Part shown: one piece after another, positions 6,885 through 16,820 of the stretch
Numbering within the stretch: position 1 is the first letter of the stretch
Layout of the letters: each line of letters begins with the position of its first letter
Source of the DNA: Streptococcus uberis
GTDB lineage: Bacteria; Bacillota; Bacilli; Lactobacillales; Streptococcaceae
Assembly (NCBI RefSeq): GCF_000785785.1
Contig: NZ_JRQN01000011.1
Coordinates: 1-64,000 of the forward strand
Direction of reading: 5' to 3'
DNA length: 64,000 nucleotides
The notes under the pieces: model-generated
Told to the model about the DNA's origin: nothing
Seen by the model: only the letters and a program-made list of their open reading frames with translations
Databases searched by the model: none
Position numbers and translations under genes: made by a program

Positions 6885-8144
6885 ATGAAAAAAATAGATC
6901 TATTTAATGAAGTTGTTCGGATTATGGCTGAGGATTCTTCCACCATGAAGGATATCAAAGGGACTGATCCTGAGCAGTTTAGAGGTAACATCAGTGAGGC
7001 TATGCCCGAGGAAGACTTTTATTATTTAGTTCGTTCTTACTTAGCTTCTTTTGGTGTGATTAGTCATGTCAGCTTCAATAAAAAGCAAAGCCATTGGCCA
7101 TTATTGCGACTACGCAAAACTGGAAATCACTTGTATGTCTTGGCTGCTGAAGCAGGCTCTAATTTATCAAAAGGTGATGAAATTGTTGTCATTGACGACA
7201 TAACCATTGCTGATTTTTATCAGGGGCACCAAGAATTCTTCGTTAGTTCTACTGAGGAACGTCAGGCTCTGGACTGGGGCTATTTTGTCCGCGTAGCTAA
7301 GACCTTGTCTGTTAAACGTCAAGGCAAAATCTTAGAAACAACTTTCAATTCCAGCACAGCCATTGTGCCTAAAGAAGCTTTTGAAAGCAAGTGGTTAAAT
7401 CAGGACACCTTTTATATGCGACTGGATAATTTCTTTATGGAAAAGGAGATCTCTGAATTATATGCTAGCTGTCAGGAGGCTTTGAGCGAGACACAAAATC
7501 TGATCATAGATGTTCGGACTAACCAGGGTGGCGCTGATTCTCTTTATTTTCCGCTGTTTGAATACACTTTGCCCCCAGAGCAGGGCTTCAAGGACATTGA
7601 TAGTTTTGACGATTATCATATGGAGATTTTGTATACACCGTTTAATGTGCAAGCGCGTCTGAGTGACTTTCAAGAGCAGTTAGAAAATCCTGATATCAGT
7701 GCCGAGTCCCGTCAGATGATTGCTGAGTTTATACAAGAATTGGAAGCAAATGCTGATAAAGGCTATGTGGAATACCCAGGCGACTTGTCCGAGTTCTTAC
7801 CTGAAGTTAAAGGTAAAAAGGAGAGCCCACAGCAGATTTACATTTTGACAGATGTCTATTGTGGCTCGTCAGGTGAATCCTTTGTTGAAATCATGAAACT
7901 AATGCCTAAGGTAACCGTTCTTGGCCGGCCAACACTAGGTATTTTAGACTACTCCAATTGTTGTTCAGTTGATTTTGGTGACTATACCTTAACCTATCCA
8001 ACATCACGCAGTCAATCCCTAGATGCTGGCAAAGGGATGACAGACAAAGGGGTTGTCCCAGATATCCTTATCCCATGGACCAAAGAACATCTGGACGAAG
8101 ATGTGGATTTGAAGGTTGTCATGGAAATGGTAGAAAAAAGCTAA
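6885..8144 (+). CDS. S41 family peptidase, cytoplasmic
   Basis: A 419-residue protein related to C-terminal processing peptidases (TSPc domain). The core runs from TFYMRLDNFFM through LIIDVRTNQGG to LTDVYCGSSGESF (nucleophile region near residues 326-331) and ends with DKGVVPDILIPW. No signal peptide, membrane segment or clear PDZ domain is visible, unlike secreted CtpA proteins, so it probably acts inside the cell or belongs to the poorly studied short bacterial S41 group. The start ATG 6885 has GCGAGG upstream. It stands alone, divergent from the ECF sigma gene; whether it belongs to the ECF regulon cannot be told from here. Confidence 0.75.
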   Translation: MKKIDLFNEVVRIMAEDSSTMKDIKGTDPEQFRGNISEAMPEEDFYYLVRSYLASFGVISHVSFNKKQSHWPLLRLRKTGNHLYVLAAEAGSNLSKGDEIVVIDDITIADFYQGHQEFFVSSTEERQALDWGYFVRVAKTLSVKRQGKILETTFNSSTAIVPKEAFESKWLNQDTFYMRLDNFFMEKEISELYASCQEALSETQNLIIDVRTNQGGADSLYFPLFEYTLPPEQGFKDIDSFDDYHMEILYTPFNVQARLSDFQEQLENPDISAESRQMIAEFIQELEANADKGYVEYPGDLSEFLPEVKGKKESPQQIYILTDVYCGSSGESFVEIMKLMPKVTVLGRPTLGILDYSNCCSVDFGDYTLTYPTSRSQSLDAGKGMTDKGVVPDILIPWTKEHLDEDVDLKVVMEMVEKS

Positions 8145-8156
8145 GGCAGTTATTAA

Positions 8157-8468
8157 TATGAGCAGACATTAGCTGTAGAGAAAGAAATCAAGGCTAATTA
8201 TCCCACCTACAACTGGGAAGTTAAAAACGAGGTTTATATGCACGTGCATACTCTGGATGCTGAACCTTATCTGGATGCGCGTGATGCCATTTCCAAATTC
8301 CCTGAACGGTGCACAGCTATTGCCGCAAGGCTAGATGATGAGGGAGAATTAGAACTCTTTTTACCTTTTGGAGAAGAGGTCTTATTGAATTTTAGGATTT
8401 CTCCGACGCCCTTTTATCAGGAACATCCTGGCCGGATGGTTGATTCAATGGCCTCGCTTGGTGATTAG
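8157..8468 (+). pseudogene. truncated nucleotidyltransferase (COG3575-like), C-terminal half
   Basis: The frame is open from just after a TAA at 8154 to the stop at 8466-8468, 103 codons. It reads WEVKNEVYMH and then PYLDARDAISKFPERCTAIAARL, the C-terminal hallmark of the DUF925/COG3575 nucleotidyltransferase family, whose full members are near 190 residues. The N-terminal half with the nucleotide-binding motif is missing and no ribosome site precedes the fragment; the first ATG, at 8238, is internal to the domain. It therefore looks like a deletion remnant directly behind the peptidase gene. Confidence 0.7.
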
Positions 8469-8613
8469 TGATTAACCCTATTGTTTATAGTTGTATAGGG
8501 GATGTGCTCAGGTTGTAGATATTATAATTATTAGAAATAAGTGACTGGGTAAGATGCCATATTTTGTATCATTCTAAAAAATTTAGCATATTGTGAATTT
8601 TATGGTTAAATTA

Positions 8614-8643
8614 TTGGTGTAAATATACTTTTTACTTTATAAT
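8614..8643 (+). promoter_or_regulatory. promoter of the menA-ndh genes
   Basis: TTGGTG (8614-8619) and TATAAT (8638-8643) are separated by 18 bases, and the ATG of menA follows at 8681. The stretch 8469-8613 shows no gene. Confidence 0.65.
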
Positions 8644-8680
8644 AGTAATGTTAAAGTATATTTAGAGGGTGGGATAGTCG

Positions 8681-9580
8681 ATGACGCTTCCAATATTTTT
8701 GGAATTGGTTGAAATAAAGGCAAAAACAGCCAGTGTTTTACCATTTCTAATTGGTCTTCTCTTTAGCTATTATTACTATGATTCCGTACATCCACTGCTG
8801 ATTATCTTATTTTTTATAGCTATGTTTGTTTTCAATATGTTTGTTGACATGTGGGATAACTACAATGATTATAAAAATGCACATAATTTAGCTTATCAGA
8901 AGGATACGAATATCATTGGTCGCGAAAACTTATCAATCCGCACTATTGAAAAATTGATGGCCCTATTCCTTGCAATAGCAGCAGGAATAGGTCTTCTGTT
9001 GATTTATATTGTTGGATGGCCACTATTGCTGTTAGGCATTTTTTGTTTTTCAGTAGGTGTTTTCTATTCATTTGGACCTAGGCCGCTGTCTAGTTTACCT
9101 TTGGGTGAATTTTTCTCAGGCTTTACAATGGGGTTTATGATTAGTTTGATTTGTGTTTATTTAAACACTTATGAAACATTTACTTGGGATATGAAAACCT
9201 TGGGAATGATTTTCTTCATTGCCTTACCCAATACATTATGGATAGCTAATTTAATGTTAGCCAATAATTTGTGTGATAAGGAAGAAGATGAAAGTAATCA
9301 CCGTTATACCTTGGTTCACTATATTGGTATAAATGGCGGCTTATTACTTTTTAGTTTGGCTAATGGCTTAGCGTTAATAGCAATTGTTGGAGAAGTTTTA
9401 CTAGGACTTGCGCCAATTACGGTTTTATTAACTTTGTTACTGATACCTTTTATCTACAAACAAAGCAAGTTACTCTGGCAAAAACAAGTTAAACAAGAGA
9501 CATTTATTTGTGCAGTAAGAATTTTGGCCTTGGGTTCTGCGACTCAAGTCATCACTTACTTATTAGGAATTATTTTTTAG
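8681..9580 (+). CDS. menA: 1,4-dihydroxy-2-naphthoate polyprenyltransferase
   Basis: A 299-residue UbiA-family integral membrane protein with about eight to nine hydrophobic segments. The first Asp-rich motif, FNMFVDMWDNYNDY, lies at residues 51-64 and the second, NNLCDKEEDE, near 199-208; both bind the Mg-prenyl diphosphate. MenA joins the polyprenyl chain to DHNA to give demethylmenaquinone. It is followed after 13 bases by the NADH dehydrogenase gene, and the cytochrome bd genes and a polyprenyl diphosphate synthase are close by. No earlier men genes are present in the window. Streptococci with this set (for example S. agalactiae) respire when given heme and a quinone or its precursor. Confidence 0.85.
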   Translation: MTLPIFLELVEIKAKTASVLPFLIGLLFSYYYYDSVHPLLIILFFIAMFVFNMFVDMWDNYNDYKNAHNLAYQKDTNIIGRENLSIRTIEKLMALFLAIAAGIGLLLIYIVGWPLLLLGIFCFSVGVFYSFGPRPLSSLPLGEFFSGFTMGFMISLICVYLNTYETFTWDMKTLGMIFFIALPNTLWIANLMLANNLCDKEEDESNHRYTLVHYIGINGGLLLFSLANGLALIAIVGEVLLGLAPITVLLTLLLIPFIYKQSKLLWQKQVKQETFICAVRILALGSATQVITYLLGIIF

Positions 9581-9593
9581 AGGGAGCATTTTT

Positions 9594-10808
9594 ATGCAAG
9601 AAGTTTTAGTATTAGGTGCCGGTTATGCAGGGTTAAAAGCTGTACGTAACCTACAAAAGCAAGCTGGTGATTTCCATATTACCTTAGTTGATCGTAATGA
9701 TTATCATTATGAAGCTACAGAGTTACATGAAGTCGCTGCTGGTTCACAACCAAAAGAAAAGATTAGTTTTCCAATTAAAGAAGTTATTGATGAGAAGAAA
9801 GTAACTTTCATTCAAGACAGTGTTGTTAAGGTTTATCCAGAGGCAAATACAGTTGAATTGGAAAAGTCTGGTACATTACATTATGATTATGTTGTTGTAG
9901 CTTTAGGTTTTCGTTCAGAAACTTTTGGAATTGCTGGTGCTGAAGAAAATGCGCTTCAAATGGTTGATATTAATACAGCTGATAATATTCACCGTCATAT
10001 CATTAAAATGATGGAAAAATACCGTGAAACTCAAGATAAAAATTACTTGCGTCTCCTTGTTTGTGGTGCTGGTTTTACAGGTATTGAATTAGCAGGTGCG
10101 CTTGTTGATGAGAAAAAACGTTATGCTGAAATTGCTGGCGTGACTGCTGATCAAATTGAAATTATTTGTGTCGAGGCAGCAACACGTATTCTTCCAATGT
10201 TTGATGATGAACTAGCTAATCATGGCCTCGAATTAATTAAAAAACTAGGTGTTAACTTAATGCTTGGTTCAATGATTAAAGAAATTAAACCAGGTGAAGT
10301 TATTTATGTGACTAGCCCTGAAGAAAATGCGGAACGTTTATCTATTGCGGCAGAAACAATCATCTGGACAACAGGTGTAAGTGGTAGCAAAGTTATGGGT
10401 GAGTCTGGATTTGCAGAACGTCGAGGACGTGTTGTGATCAATGCTGACTTGCGTGATCCAAAATATGACAATGTGTATATCATTGGAGATGTCTCAGCAT
10501 TAATTGACCCATCAAATAATCGTCCGTATCCAACAACTGCTCAAATTGCAACGCAAATGGGTGCATTTACAGCAGCTAATATTGTTCGCCAATTAAAAGG
10601 TGAAGCAACAAAAGATTTTTCTTATGACTCAAAAGGAACAGTTGCTTCAGTTGGTAATACCCATGCTTTTGGTGTGGTTGGTAAATCAATAAAAGTTAAA
10701 GGATATCCTGCTTCATTTATTAAAAAAGCAATTATGAACAAGTCACTTGTTGATATGGGTGGATTGAAAGAGCTCTTGGCTAAGGGACGTTTCGATTTAT
10801 ACCATTAA
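9594..10808 (+). CDS. ndh: type II NADH:quinone oxidoreductase
   Basis: A 404-residue flavoprotein with two dinucleotide-binding folds: VLGAGYAGLKA at residues 5-15 for FAD and VCGAGFTGIELAGAL near 156 for NADH. The segment YIIGDVSALID near residue 298 is the usual C-terminal FAD contact. NDH-2 passes electrons from NADH to quinone without pumping protons and sits at the inner face of the membrane. Start ATG 9594 has AGAGGGAGC upstream. Placed between menA and cydA, it is the electron-input step of the cytochrome bd chain. Confidence 0.9.
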   Translation: MQEVLVLGAGYAGLKAVRNLQKQAGDFHITLVDRNDYHYEATELHEVAAGSQPKEKISFPIKEVIDEKKVTFIQDSVVKVYPEANTVELEKSGTLHYDYVVVALGFRSETFGIAGAEENALQMVDINTADNIHRHIIKMMEKYRETQDKNYLRLLVCGAGFTGIELAGALVDEKKRYAEIAGVTADQIEIICVEAATRILPMFDDELANHGLELIKKLGVNLMLGSMIKEIKPGEVIYVTSPEENAERLSIAAETIIWTTGVSGSKVMGESGFAERRGRVVINADLRDPKYDNVYIIGDVSALIDPSNNRPYPTTAQIATQMGAFTAANIVRQLKGEATKDFSYDSKGTVASVGNTHAFGVVGKSIKVKGYPASFIKKAIMNKSLVDMGGLKELLAKGRFDLYH

Positions 10809-10888
10809 GATACTAACTATTGTTTTATTACTAGTCTTCCTTCTTGTTTTAATTAAGGAAGGTATTTATACAAATCGGAGGATTTTTT

Positions 10889-12316
10889 ATGACTATTGAA
10901 ACACTTGCACGTTTTCAATTTGCCATGACAACAATTTTTCACTTCTTCTTTGTTCCCTTTACAATTGGAACGTGTTTTGTTGTCGCAATTATGGAGACCT
11001 GCTATGTTGTCACCAAAAATGAGGAATACAAAAAGATGACAAAATTCTGGGGCAATATTATGCTCTTGAGTTTTGCGGTCGGAGTTGTTACAGGTATTAT
11101 CCAGGAATTCCAATTTGGGATGAACTGGTCAGACTATTCTCGTTTCGTTGGGGATATCTTTGGAGCACCTTTAGCTATTGAAGCCTTACTTGCATTCTTT
11201 ATGGAATCAACCTTCTTAGGTTTATGGATGTTTACTTGGGACAATAAAAAAATCAGTAAGAAAATGCATGCTGCTTTTATCTGGCTAGTTGTTTTTGGTT
11301 CATTGATGTCAGCGATGTGGATTCTGATTGCTAACTCCTTCATGCAACATCCAGTTGGCTATGAAGTTGTTAATGGACGTGCGCAGATGACTGATTTCTT
11401 TGCACTTGTGAAGAATCACCAGTTTATCTATGAATTTTCTCATGTTATTACAGGTGCAATCACTATGGGTGGTACTGTAATTGCTGGTATGGCTGCTTTC
11501 AGATTGTTGAAGAAAGACAGTTTATCAGAATCGACTCAAAAAATTTATCAAAAATCATTACGTCTAGGTTTACTTGTTACCTTAATCGGATCAATTTCTG
11601 TTATGGGTGCAGGTGACTTTCAAATGAAAGCTTTGTTAAACGACCAACCAATGAAATTTGCAGCTATGGAAGGTGATTACGAAGATTCTGGTGATCCTGC
11701 TGCGTGGACAGTTGTTGCATGGGCTAACGAAGCAAAAAAAGAACAAGTTTTCGGTATTAAAATCCCATATATGCTAAGTATCCTTTCCTATGGTAAACCT
11801 TCTGGTTCAGTTAAGGGTATGGATACAGCTAATAAAGAATTAGTGGCTAAATATGGTAAAGATAATTATTATCCTATGGTAAACCTCTTATTTTACGGTT
11901 TCCGTACAATGGCAGCATTTGGAACATTGATGCTAGGAGTATCTGTTCTTGGACTATTCCTAACACGTAAGAAAAATCCAATCCTGTTTAAACAAAAATG
12001 GATGCTTTGGATTGTTGCACTTACTACGGTTGCACCATTCTTATCAAATACTTTTGGTTGGATTATAACAGAACAAGGTCGTTACCCTTGGACAGTCTAT
12101 GGCTTATTTAAAATCAAAGATAGTGTATCACCAAATGTTTCTGTGGCGTCACTATTTGTTTCAAATACTGTTTACTTCTTACTATTCAGTGGATTAGGTG
12201 CTATGATGGTTTACCTTGTTATCCGTGAATTGAAAAAAGGTCCAGAGTTTGAAGAAGAGCAGTTATTAACAATGTCACATACACTTGTTGATCCATTTGA
12301 GAAAGGAGCATACTAA
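10889..12316 (+). CDS. cydA: cytochrome bd ubiquinol/menaquinol oxidase subunit I
   Basis: A 475-residue polytopic membrane protein of the CydA family. It begins with the typical LARFQFAMTTIFHFFFVPF segment containing a heme-ligand histidine, and carries GRYPWTVYG near residue 397, a variant of the conserved GRQPW motif. The Q-loop is of the short Gram-positive type. CydA holds hemes b558, b595 and d. The ATG at 10889 follows CGGAGG. Its last base is shared with the start of cydB (stop 12316, cydB ATG 12316), so the two subunits are translationally coupled. Confidence 0.93.
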   Translation: MTIETLARFQFAMTTIFHFFFVPFTIGTCFVVAIMETCYVVTKNEEYKKMTKFWGNIMLLSFAVGVVTGIIQEFQFGMNWSDYSRFVGDIFGAPLAIEALLAFFMESTFLGLWMFTWDNKKISKKMHAAFIWLVVFGSLMSAMWILIANSFMQHPVGYEVVNGRAQMTDFFALVKNHQFIYEFSHVITGAITMGGTVIAGMAAFRLLKKDSLSESTQKIYQKSLRLGLLVTLIGSISVMGAGDFQMKALLNDQPMKFAAMEGDYEDSGDPAAWTVVAWANEAKKEQVFGIKIPYMLSILSYGKPSGSVKGMDTANKELVAKYGKDNYYPMVNLLFYGFRTMAAFGTLMLGVSVLGLFLTRKKNPILFKQKWMLWIVALTTVAPFLSNTFGWIITEQGRYPWTVYGLFKIKDSVSPNVSVASLFVSNTVYFLLFSGLGAMMVYLVIRELKKGPEFEEEQLLTMSHTLVDPFEKGAY

Positions 12317-13341
12317 TGAGCGGTTTACAAATTTTTTGGTTCTTCCTTATTGGGGTACTCTTCTCAGGTTTCTTCTTTTTAGAAGGTTTTGACTTTGGGG
12401 TAGGAATGGCAGTTCAAACACTTGCTCATAATGAGGAAGAAAAAGACCAGATCGTGTCAACTATTGGCCCAGTTTGGGATGGTAATGAAGTTTGGTTGTT
12501 AACTGGTGGTGGTGCCATGTTTGCCTCATTCCCCTATTGGTATGCATCACTATTTAGTGGTTATTACTTAATCTTGTTAACTATTTTATTTGGTTTGATT
12601 ATTCGTGGTGTTTCCTTTGAATTCAGACACAATGTGCCAAAATCTCAAAAACAAATTTGGAATTGGACCTTATCTATTGGCTCTGCCATTGTTCCATTTT
12701 TCTTTGGCGTCATGTTTATTAGTCTTGTGCAAGGAATGCCTTTAGATGCTAAGGCTAATATGACAGCTCAATTTGGAGATTACTTCAATATCTTCTCTCT
12801 TGTTGGTGGGGTAGCGATGCTCTTGCTATCATACTTACATGGTCTTAACTACATTGCTTTGAAGACTGAAGGTCCAGTTAGAGATCGAGCTAATAACTTT
12901 GCTCAGTTGCTTTACTATGTACTTTACCTTGGTTTAGCAGCCTTTGCTATCCTATTGTTCTTCCAAACAGACTTCTTTAGTCATCATACGGTAGCGACCG
13001 TTCTCTTGGTCTTGTTGATTGTTGCTTTAACAGTTTTTGCTCACGTTTCAAGTTTCAAAAAAGCTGAAATGCAAGCCTTCATTGCTAGTGGATTGACATT
13101 GGTAGCTGTTGTTGCCTTACTATTCCAAGGGTTGTTCCCGCGTGTTATGATTAGTTCAATCAGTTCGAAATATGATTTATTAATTCAAAATGCTTCATCA
13201 TCACCTTATACATTGAAAGTGATGTCCTTTGTAGCTATTGGATTAGTACCATTTGTACTTGCATACACTGCTTGGGCATATTATATCTTTAGAAAACGTA
13301 TTACATTGCCAGTTATTGTAACGGGGGAAAATAATGCTTGA
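12316..13341 (+). CDS. cydB: cytochrome bd oxidase subunit II
   Basis: A 341-residue protein of the CydB family with eight or nine hydrophobic segments. The N-terminal landmark FLEGFDFGVGM and the following VWDGNEVWLLTGGGAMFASFP are diagnostic. It completes the oxidase heterodimer. GAAAGGAG precedes ATG 12316, inside the end of cydA. The 3' end overlaps cydD by 8 bases, so cydABDC form one tight operon. Confidence 0.93.
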   Translation: MSGLQIFWFFLIGVLFSGFFFLEGFDFGVGMAVQTLAHNEEEKDQIVSTIGPVWDGNEVWLLTGGGAMFASFPYWYASLFSGYYLILLTILFGLIIRGVSFEFRHNVPKSQKQIWNWTLSIGSAIVPFFFGVMFISLVQGMPLDAKANMTAQFGDYFNIFSLVGGVAMLLLSYLHGLNYIALKTEGPVRDRANNFAQLLYYVLYLGLAAFAILLFFQTDFFSHHTVATVLLVLLIVALTVFAHVSSFKKAEMQAFIASGLTLVAVVALLFQGLFPRVMISSISSKYDLLIQNASSSPYTLKVMSFVAIGLVPFVLAYTAWAYYIFRKRITLPVIVTGENNA

Positions 13342-15052
13342 TAAAGCGGTAATGCGCTTGTCTGGTATTCATAAACTATTAGGATTGCTTGCGGGATTGG
13401 ATTTCCTTCAAGCAATCTTTATTATAGGACAAGCCTATTTTTTAAGTAGTGTAATTACAGGCCTTTGGCAAGGACATCCTTTAAAAGCACAACTTTTGTC
13501 AATTATCTTATTTTTAATGTCTTATTTGGGTCGTCATGTCATTAATTATGTTAAAGATGACAGTTTGGACAAGTTTTCAGCAAAACATGCTAAGGAAATT
13601 AGAACGCAATTACTTGAAAAAGTTTTTGAATTAGGACCAAGTGTTGTTCAAGAGCAAGGGTCTGGAAATATGATTACCATGGCTTTAGATGGTGTTTCCT
13701 TAGTTGAAAACTATTTGCATCTTGTGCTTAACAAGATGATGAATATGACTGTGATTCCCATTATCATTTTAGCTTTTATCTATTACCTTGATATTGATTC
13801 AGGAATCATTTTAACCTTGGTATTTCCCTTGATTATTATTTTTATGATTATTTTGGGATTAGCAGCCAAGGCAAAAGCTGATCGCCAATATGCATCATAT
13901 CAGATACTTTCGAATCACTTTTTAGATTCATTACGAGGAATTGACACATTAAAATTCTTTGGACTAAGCAAACGCTATGCCAAAAGTATTTATTCGACTA
14001 GTGAAACATTTCGAAAATCAACTATGTCGGCTTTACGAATTGGTATTTTATCAACCTTTGCATTGGATTTCTTCACGACTTTATCCATTGCAATTGTTGC
14101 TGTTTTTCTAGGCTTGCGTCTGATTAATCAAGAGATTTTTCTCTTTCCAGCCTTAACTGTTTTGATATTATCACCAGAATATTTTACACCTGTTCGAGAT
14201 TTTTCAAGTGATTATCATGCGACCTTGGATGGTAAAAATGCTTTTCAAGCGATTCAAACAATCTTAACTAAAGAAAGTTTTAAAAAAGAACAGGTCCCAC
14301 TTGCTAAATGGTCTGAAACAAGTCAACTGGTTTTAGATGATATTACCTTAGCATATGATAACAAGGACTTTATGAGGATTCCTCAATTACATTTATCTGG
14401 CTTCCAAAAAATTGGAATCATTGGTATGAGTGGCTCTGGCAAGTCAAGTTTGATTAATTTACTCAGTGGATTTTTAGCGCCAAGCCAAGGGCAGTTTGAT
14501 TTAGATGGTCAAAAGCTTGCCAATATGGATCAGGATGATTGGAAGAAGCAGATGCTGTATATTCCCCAAAATCCTTATGTGTTTGAGATGTCACTTCGTG
14601 ATAATTTGACTTTTTACACGCCAAATGCTAGTCAAGAGGACATCAATCAAGCGATTTCCGTGGTTGGTTTGGAAGAGTTGGTTACTGAGTTGCCTCAAGG
14701 TTTGGAAACTAAAATTGGTAATGGCGCAAGGCCTTTAAGTGGTGGACAAGCGCAGCGGATTGCTTTAGCGCGTGCTTTTCTAGATAAGGATAGAGGCATT
14801 ATGCTTTTAGATGAGCCAAGTGCCCATTTGGATATTGAAACAGAGTTAGAGTTAAAAGAAAAAATGATTCCTTTGATGGCCAATCGTTTAGTTTTCTTTG
14901 CCACTCATCGTCTTCACTGGTTACAGCATATGGATCATATTTTGGTTATGGATCAAGGTAAGATTGTTGAAATGGGGCCTTACCCAGAGTTGATGGCTAA
15001 AAAAGGTCACTTATATAAATTGCAACATGCTATGGGAGGTTTTGATGACTAA
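13334..15052 (+). CDS. cydD: thiol reductant ABC exporter subunit CydD
   Basis: A 572-residue half-transporter: an N-terminal six-helix membrane domain (about residues 15-290) and a C-terminal ATPase with Walker A GMSGSGKSS, signature LSGGQAQR and Walker B IMLLDEPSAHLD. The N-terminal FIIGQAYFLSSVI resembles the CydD half rather than CydC. CydDC exports thiols such as cysteine and glutathione and is needed to assemble cytochrome bd. In older Gram-positive naming this gene may be called cydC. It overlaps cydB by 8 bases and cydC by 8 bases. Confidence 0.88.
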   Translation: MLDKAVMRLSGIHKLLGLLAGLDFLQAIFIIGQAYFLSSVITGLWQGHPLKAQLLSIILFLMSYLGRHVINYVKDDSLDKFSAKHAKEIRTQLLEKVFELGPSVVQEQGSGNMITMALDGVSLVENYLHLVLNKMMNMTVIPIIILAFIYYLDIDSGIILTLVFPLIIIFMIILGLAAKAKADRQYASYQILSNHFLDSLRGIDTLKFFGLSKRYAKSIYSTSETFRKSTMSALRIGILSTFALDFFTTLSIAIVAVFLGLRLINQEIFLFPALTVLILSPEYFTPVRDFSSDYHATLDGKNAFQAIQTILTKESFKKEQVPLAKWSETSQLVLDDITLAYDNKDFMRIPQLHLSGFQKIGIIGMSGSGKSSLINLLSGFLAPSQGQFDLDGQKLANMDQDDWKKQMLYIPQNPYVFEMSLRDNLTFYTPNASQEDINQAISVVGLEELVTELPQGLETKIGNGARPLSGGQAQRIALARAFLDKDRGIMLLDEPSAHLDIETELELKEKMIPLMANRLVFFATHRLHWLQHMDHILVMDQGKIVEMGPYPELMAKKGHLYKLQHAMGGFDD

Positions 15053-16790
15053 AATACCTATTATTCAAGCCTTGGCAAGAGATACATGGGTCAAACCGTT
15101 TTTCAAACGTTATAAAAAATCATTGATGCTAGCTCTGTTTCTCGGTTTCCTCACTTTCTTTGCGGCCAGTGCCTTGATGTTTAATTCAGGCTACCTTATC
15201 AGTAAATCAGCTTCCTTACCAAGTAACATCCTTCTTGTTTATATTCCAATTGTTTTGACACGTGCCTTTGGAATTGGTCGTCCGATTTTTCGTTATATTG
15301 AGCGACTAACCAGTCATAACTGGGTTCTGAAGATGACGTCAAAGCTTCGCTTGAAATTATATGAAACTCTAGAAGAAGATGCAATTTTTCTCAGAAAGAA
15401 TTATCGACTCGGAGATATCATGGGGCTCTTAGCTGAAGATATTAATCATATTCAGAATTTGTATCTACGGACTATTTTTCCAACGATCATTGCATGGGTG
15501 CTTTATGTCTTTTTGATTGTCGGGTTAGGCTATTTTAATGCTTTGTTTGCCCTCTTTGTTCTAATTTACTTAGGAGTTTTGGTCTTTCTTTTTCCTCTCT
15601 GGTCTGTCCTTGTAAATGGTGTCAGACAGGAACGGGAAAAACAATTGAAAAACCAATTGTATACGGACTTAACTGATAATGTTTTAGGGATTTCAGATTG
15701 GATTTTTAGTCAACGTGGCCAAGAGTATGTAGCCTTACATGCTACATCTGAAGCAGAACTGGCTACTGTTCAAGCTGAGATGAATCGATTTAACAATAAA
15801 CGCAATTTTATTTTCCAACTGGCCTTTGCGATTTTAGCTGTTGTCACTTTGGTTTGGGCATCTTATCAATTTCCAGGTAAACATGGTGGAGCAGCTAACT
15901 GGATTGCGGCTTTTGTATTGTCTGTATTCCCGCTGATTGATGCTTTTGCAGGTTTATCATCTGCTAGTCAGGAATCTACTAGTTATGCCGATTCCGTAAA
16001 TCGCTTAAATGATTTACCACAAATCTCTGCAGTTGAGATGAGTAATGACTTACCGACGGCCCCTTTTGATCTGAAGATAGCTGGCTTGAATTTCAATTAT
16101 GCTGATTCTAACAAACTAGTCTTAGCCAATATTAATTTAGAGATAAAGGCAGGACAACGGTTAGCCATTCTTGGAAAGAGTGGTTCAGGAAAGAGTACTT
16201 TAGCAAGTTTATTACGTGGAGACTTGCAAGCTAGTTCAGGAACAATTACCTTATCTGGAATACCAGTTGCTAGCTTAGGTGAGAAAGTCTCAGATTACAT
16301 TGGTGTTATTCAACAAGCACCCTATCTCTTTAATACTTCCCTCTTGAACAATATCCGTTTGGGTAATCATGAGGCTAGTGAAGAAGATGTTTGGGATGTG
16401 CTAGCAAAAGTTGGTTTAAAAGCAATGGTTTCAGCCTTGCCAAATGGTATCCATACCATGGTTGATGAAGCCGGTCTTCGTTTTTCAGGTGGTGAAAGAC
16501 ACAGAATAGCCTTGGCTCGTATTCTCTTGCAAGATACTCCAATCGTTCTTCTTGATGAACCGACAGTTGGTTTGGATCCAATCACTGAAAAGGCCTTGCT
16601 TGAAACAATCATGGAAGCACTAGAAGGAAAAACCTTGATTTGGATCACCCATCACTTGAAGGGAATCGAGAAAGCAGACCGTGTTATTTTCATTGAAGAT
16701 GGTCAGATTGAAATTTCAGGTTCACCAAGTGACTTACTTGAAACCAATCTTCGCTATCAAAAATTAAAAGCCATTGATGATGGCAGATAA
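15045..16790 (+). CDS. cydC: thiol reductant ABC exporter subunit CydC
   Basis: A 581-residue half-transporter partnering CydD. It has an N-terminal membrane domain with LISKSASLP and RYIERLTSHNWVL, both typical of CydC, then an ATPase domain with Walker A GKSGSGKST, signature FSGGERHR and Walker B VLLDEPTVGLDP. ATG 15045 is preferred over an in-frame TTG 18 bases upstream because GGGAGG lies at the right distance. It ends the oxidase operon at the bidirectional terminator 16788-16820. Confidence 0.88.
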   Translation: MTKIPIIQALARDTWVKPFFKRYKKSLMLALFLGFLTFFAASALMFNSGYLISKSASLPSNILLVYIPIVLTRAFGIGRPIFRYIERLTSHNWVLKMTSKLRLKLYETLEEDAIFLRKNYRLGDIMGLLAEDINHIQNLYLRTIFPTIIAWVLYVFLIVGLGYFNALFALFVLIYLGVLVFLFPLWSVLVNGVRQEREKQLKNQLYTDLTDNVLGISDWIFSQRGQEYVALHATSEAELATVQAEMNRFNNKRNFIFQLAFAILAVVTLVWASYQFPGKHGGAANWIAAFVLSVFPLIDAFAGLSSASQESTSYADSVNRLNDLPQISAVEMSNDLPTAPFDLKIAGLNFNYADSNKLVLANINLEIKAGQRLAILGKSGSGKSTLASLLRGDLQASSGTITLSGIPVASLGEKVSDYIGVIQQAPYLFNTSLLNNIRLGNHEASEEDVWDVLAKVGLKAMVSALPNGIHTMVDEAGLRFSGGERHRIALARILLQDTPIVLLDEPTVGLDPITEKALLETIMEALEGKTLIWITHHLKGIEKADRVIFIEDGQIEISGSPSDLLETNLRYQKLKAIDDGR

Positions 16791-16820
16791 AAAGCAAAGG
16801 ACCTGGTCCTTTGCTTTTTA
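16788..16820. terminator. bidirectional terminator, cydC / polyprenyl synthase
   Basis: A perfect inverted repeat of about 15 bp (arm AAAAGCAAAGGACC) has A and T runs on both sides. It separates the convergent cyd operon and the polyprenyl diphosphate synthase gene, whose stop is at 16818. Confidence 0.85.
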
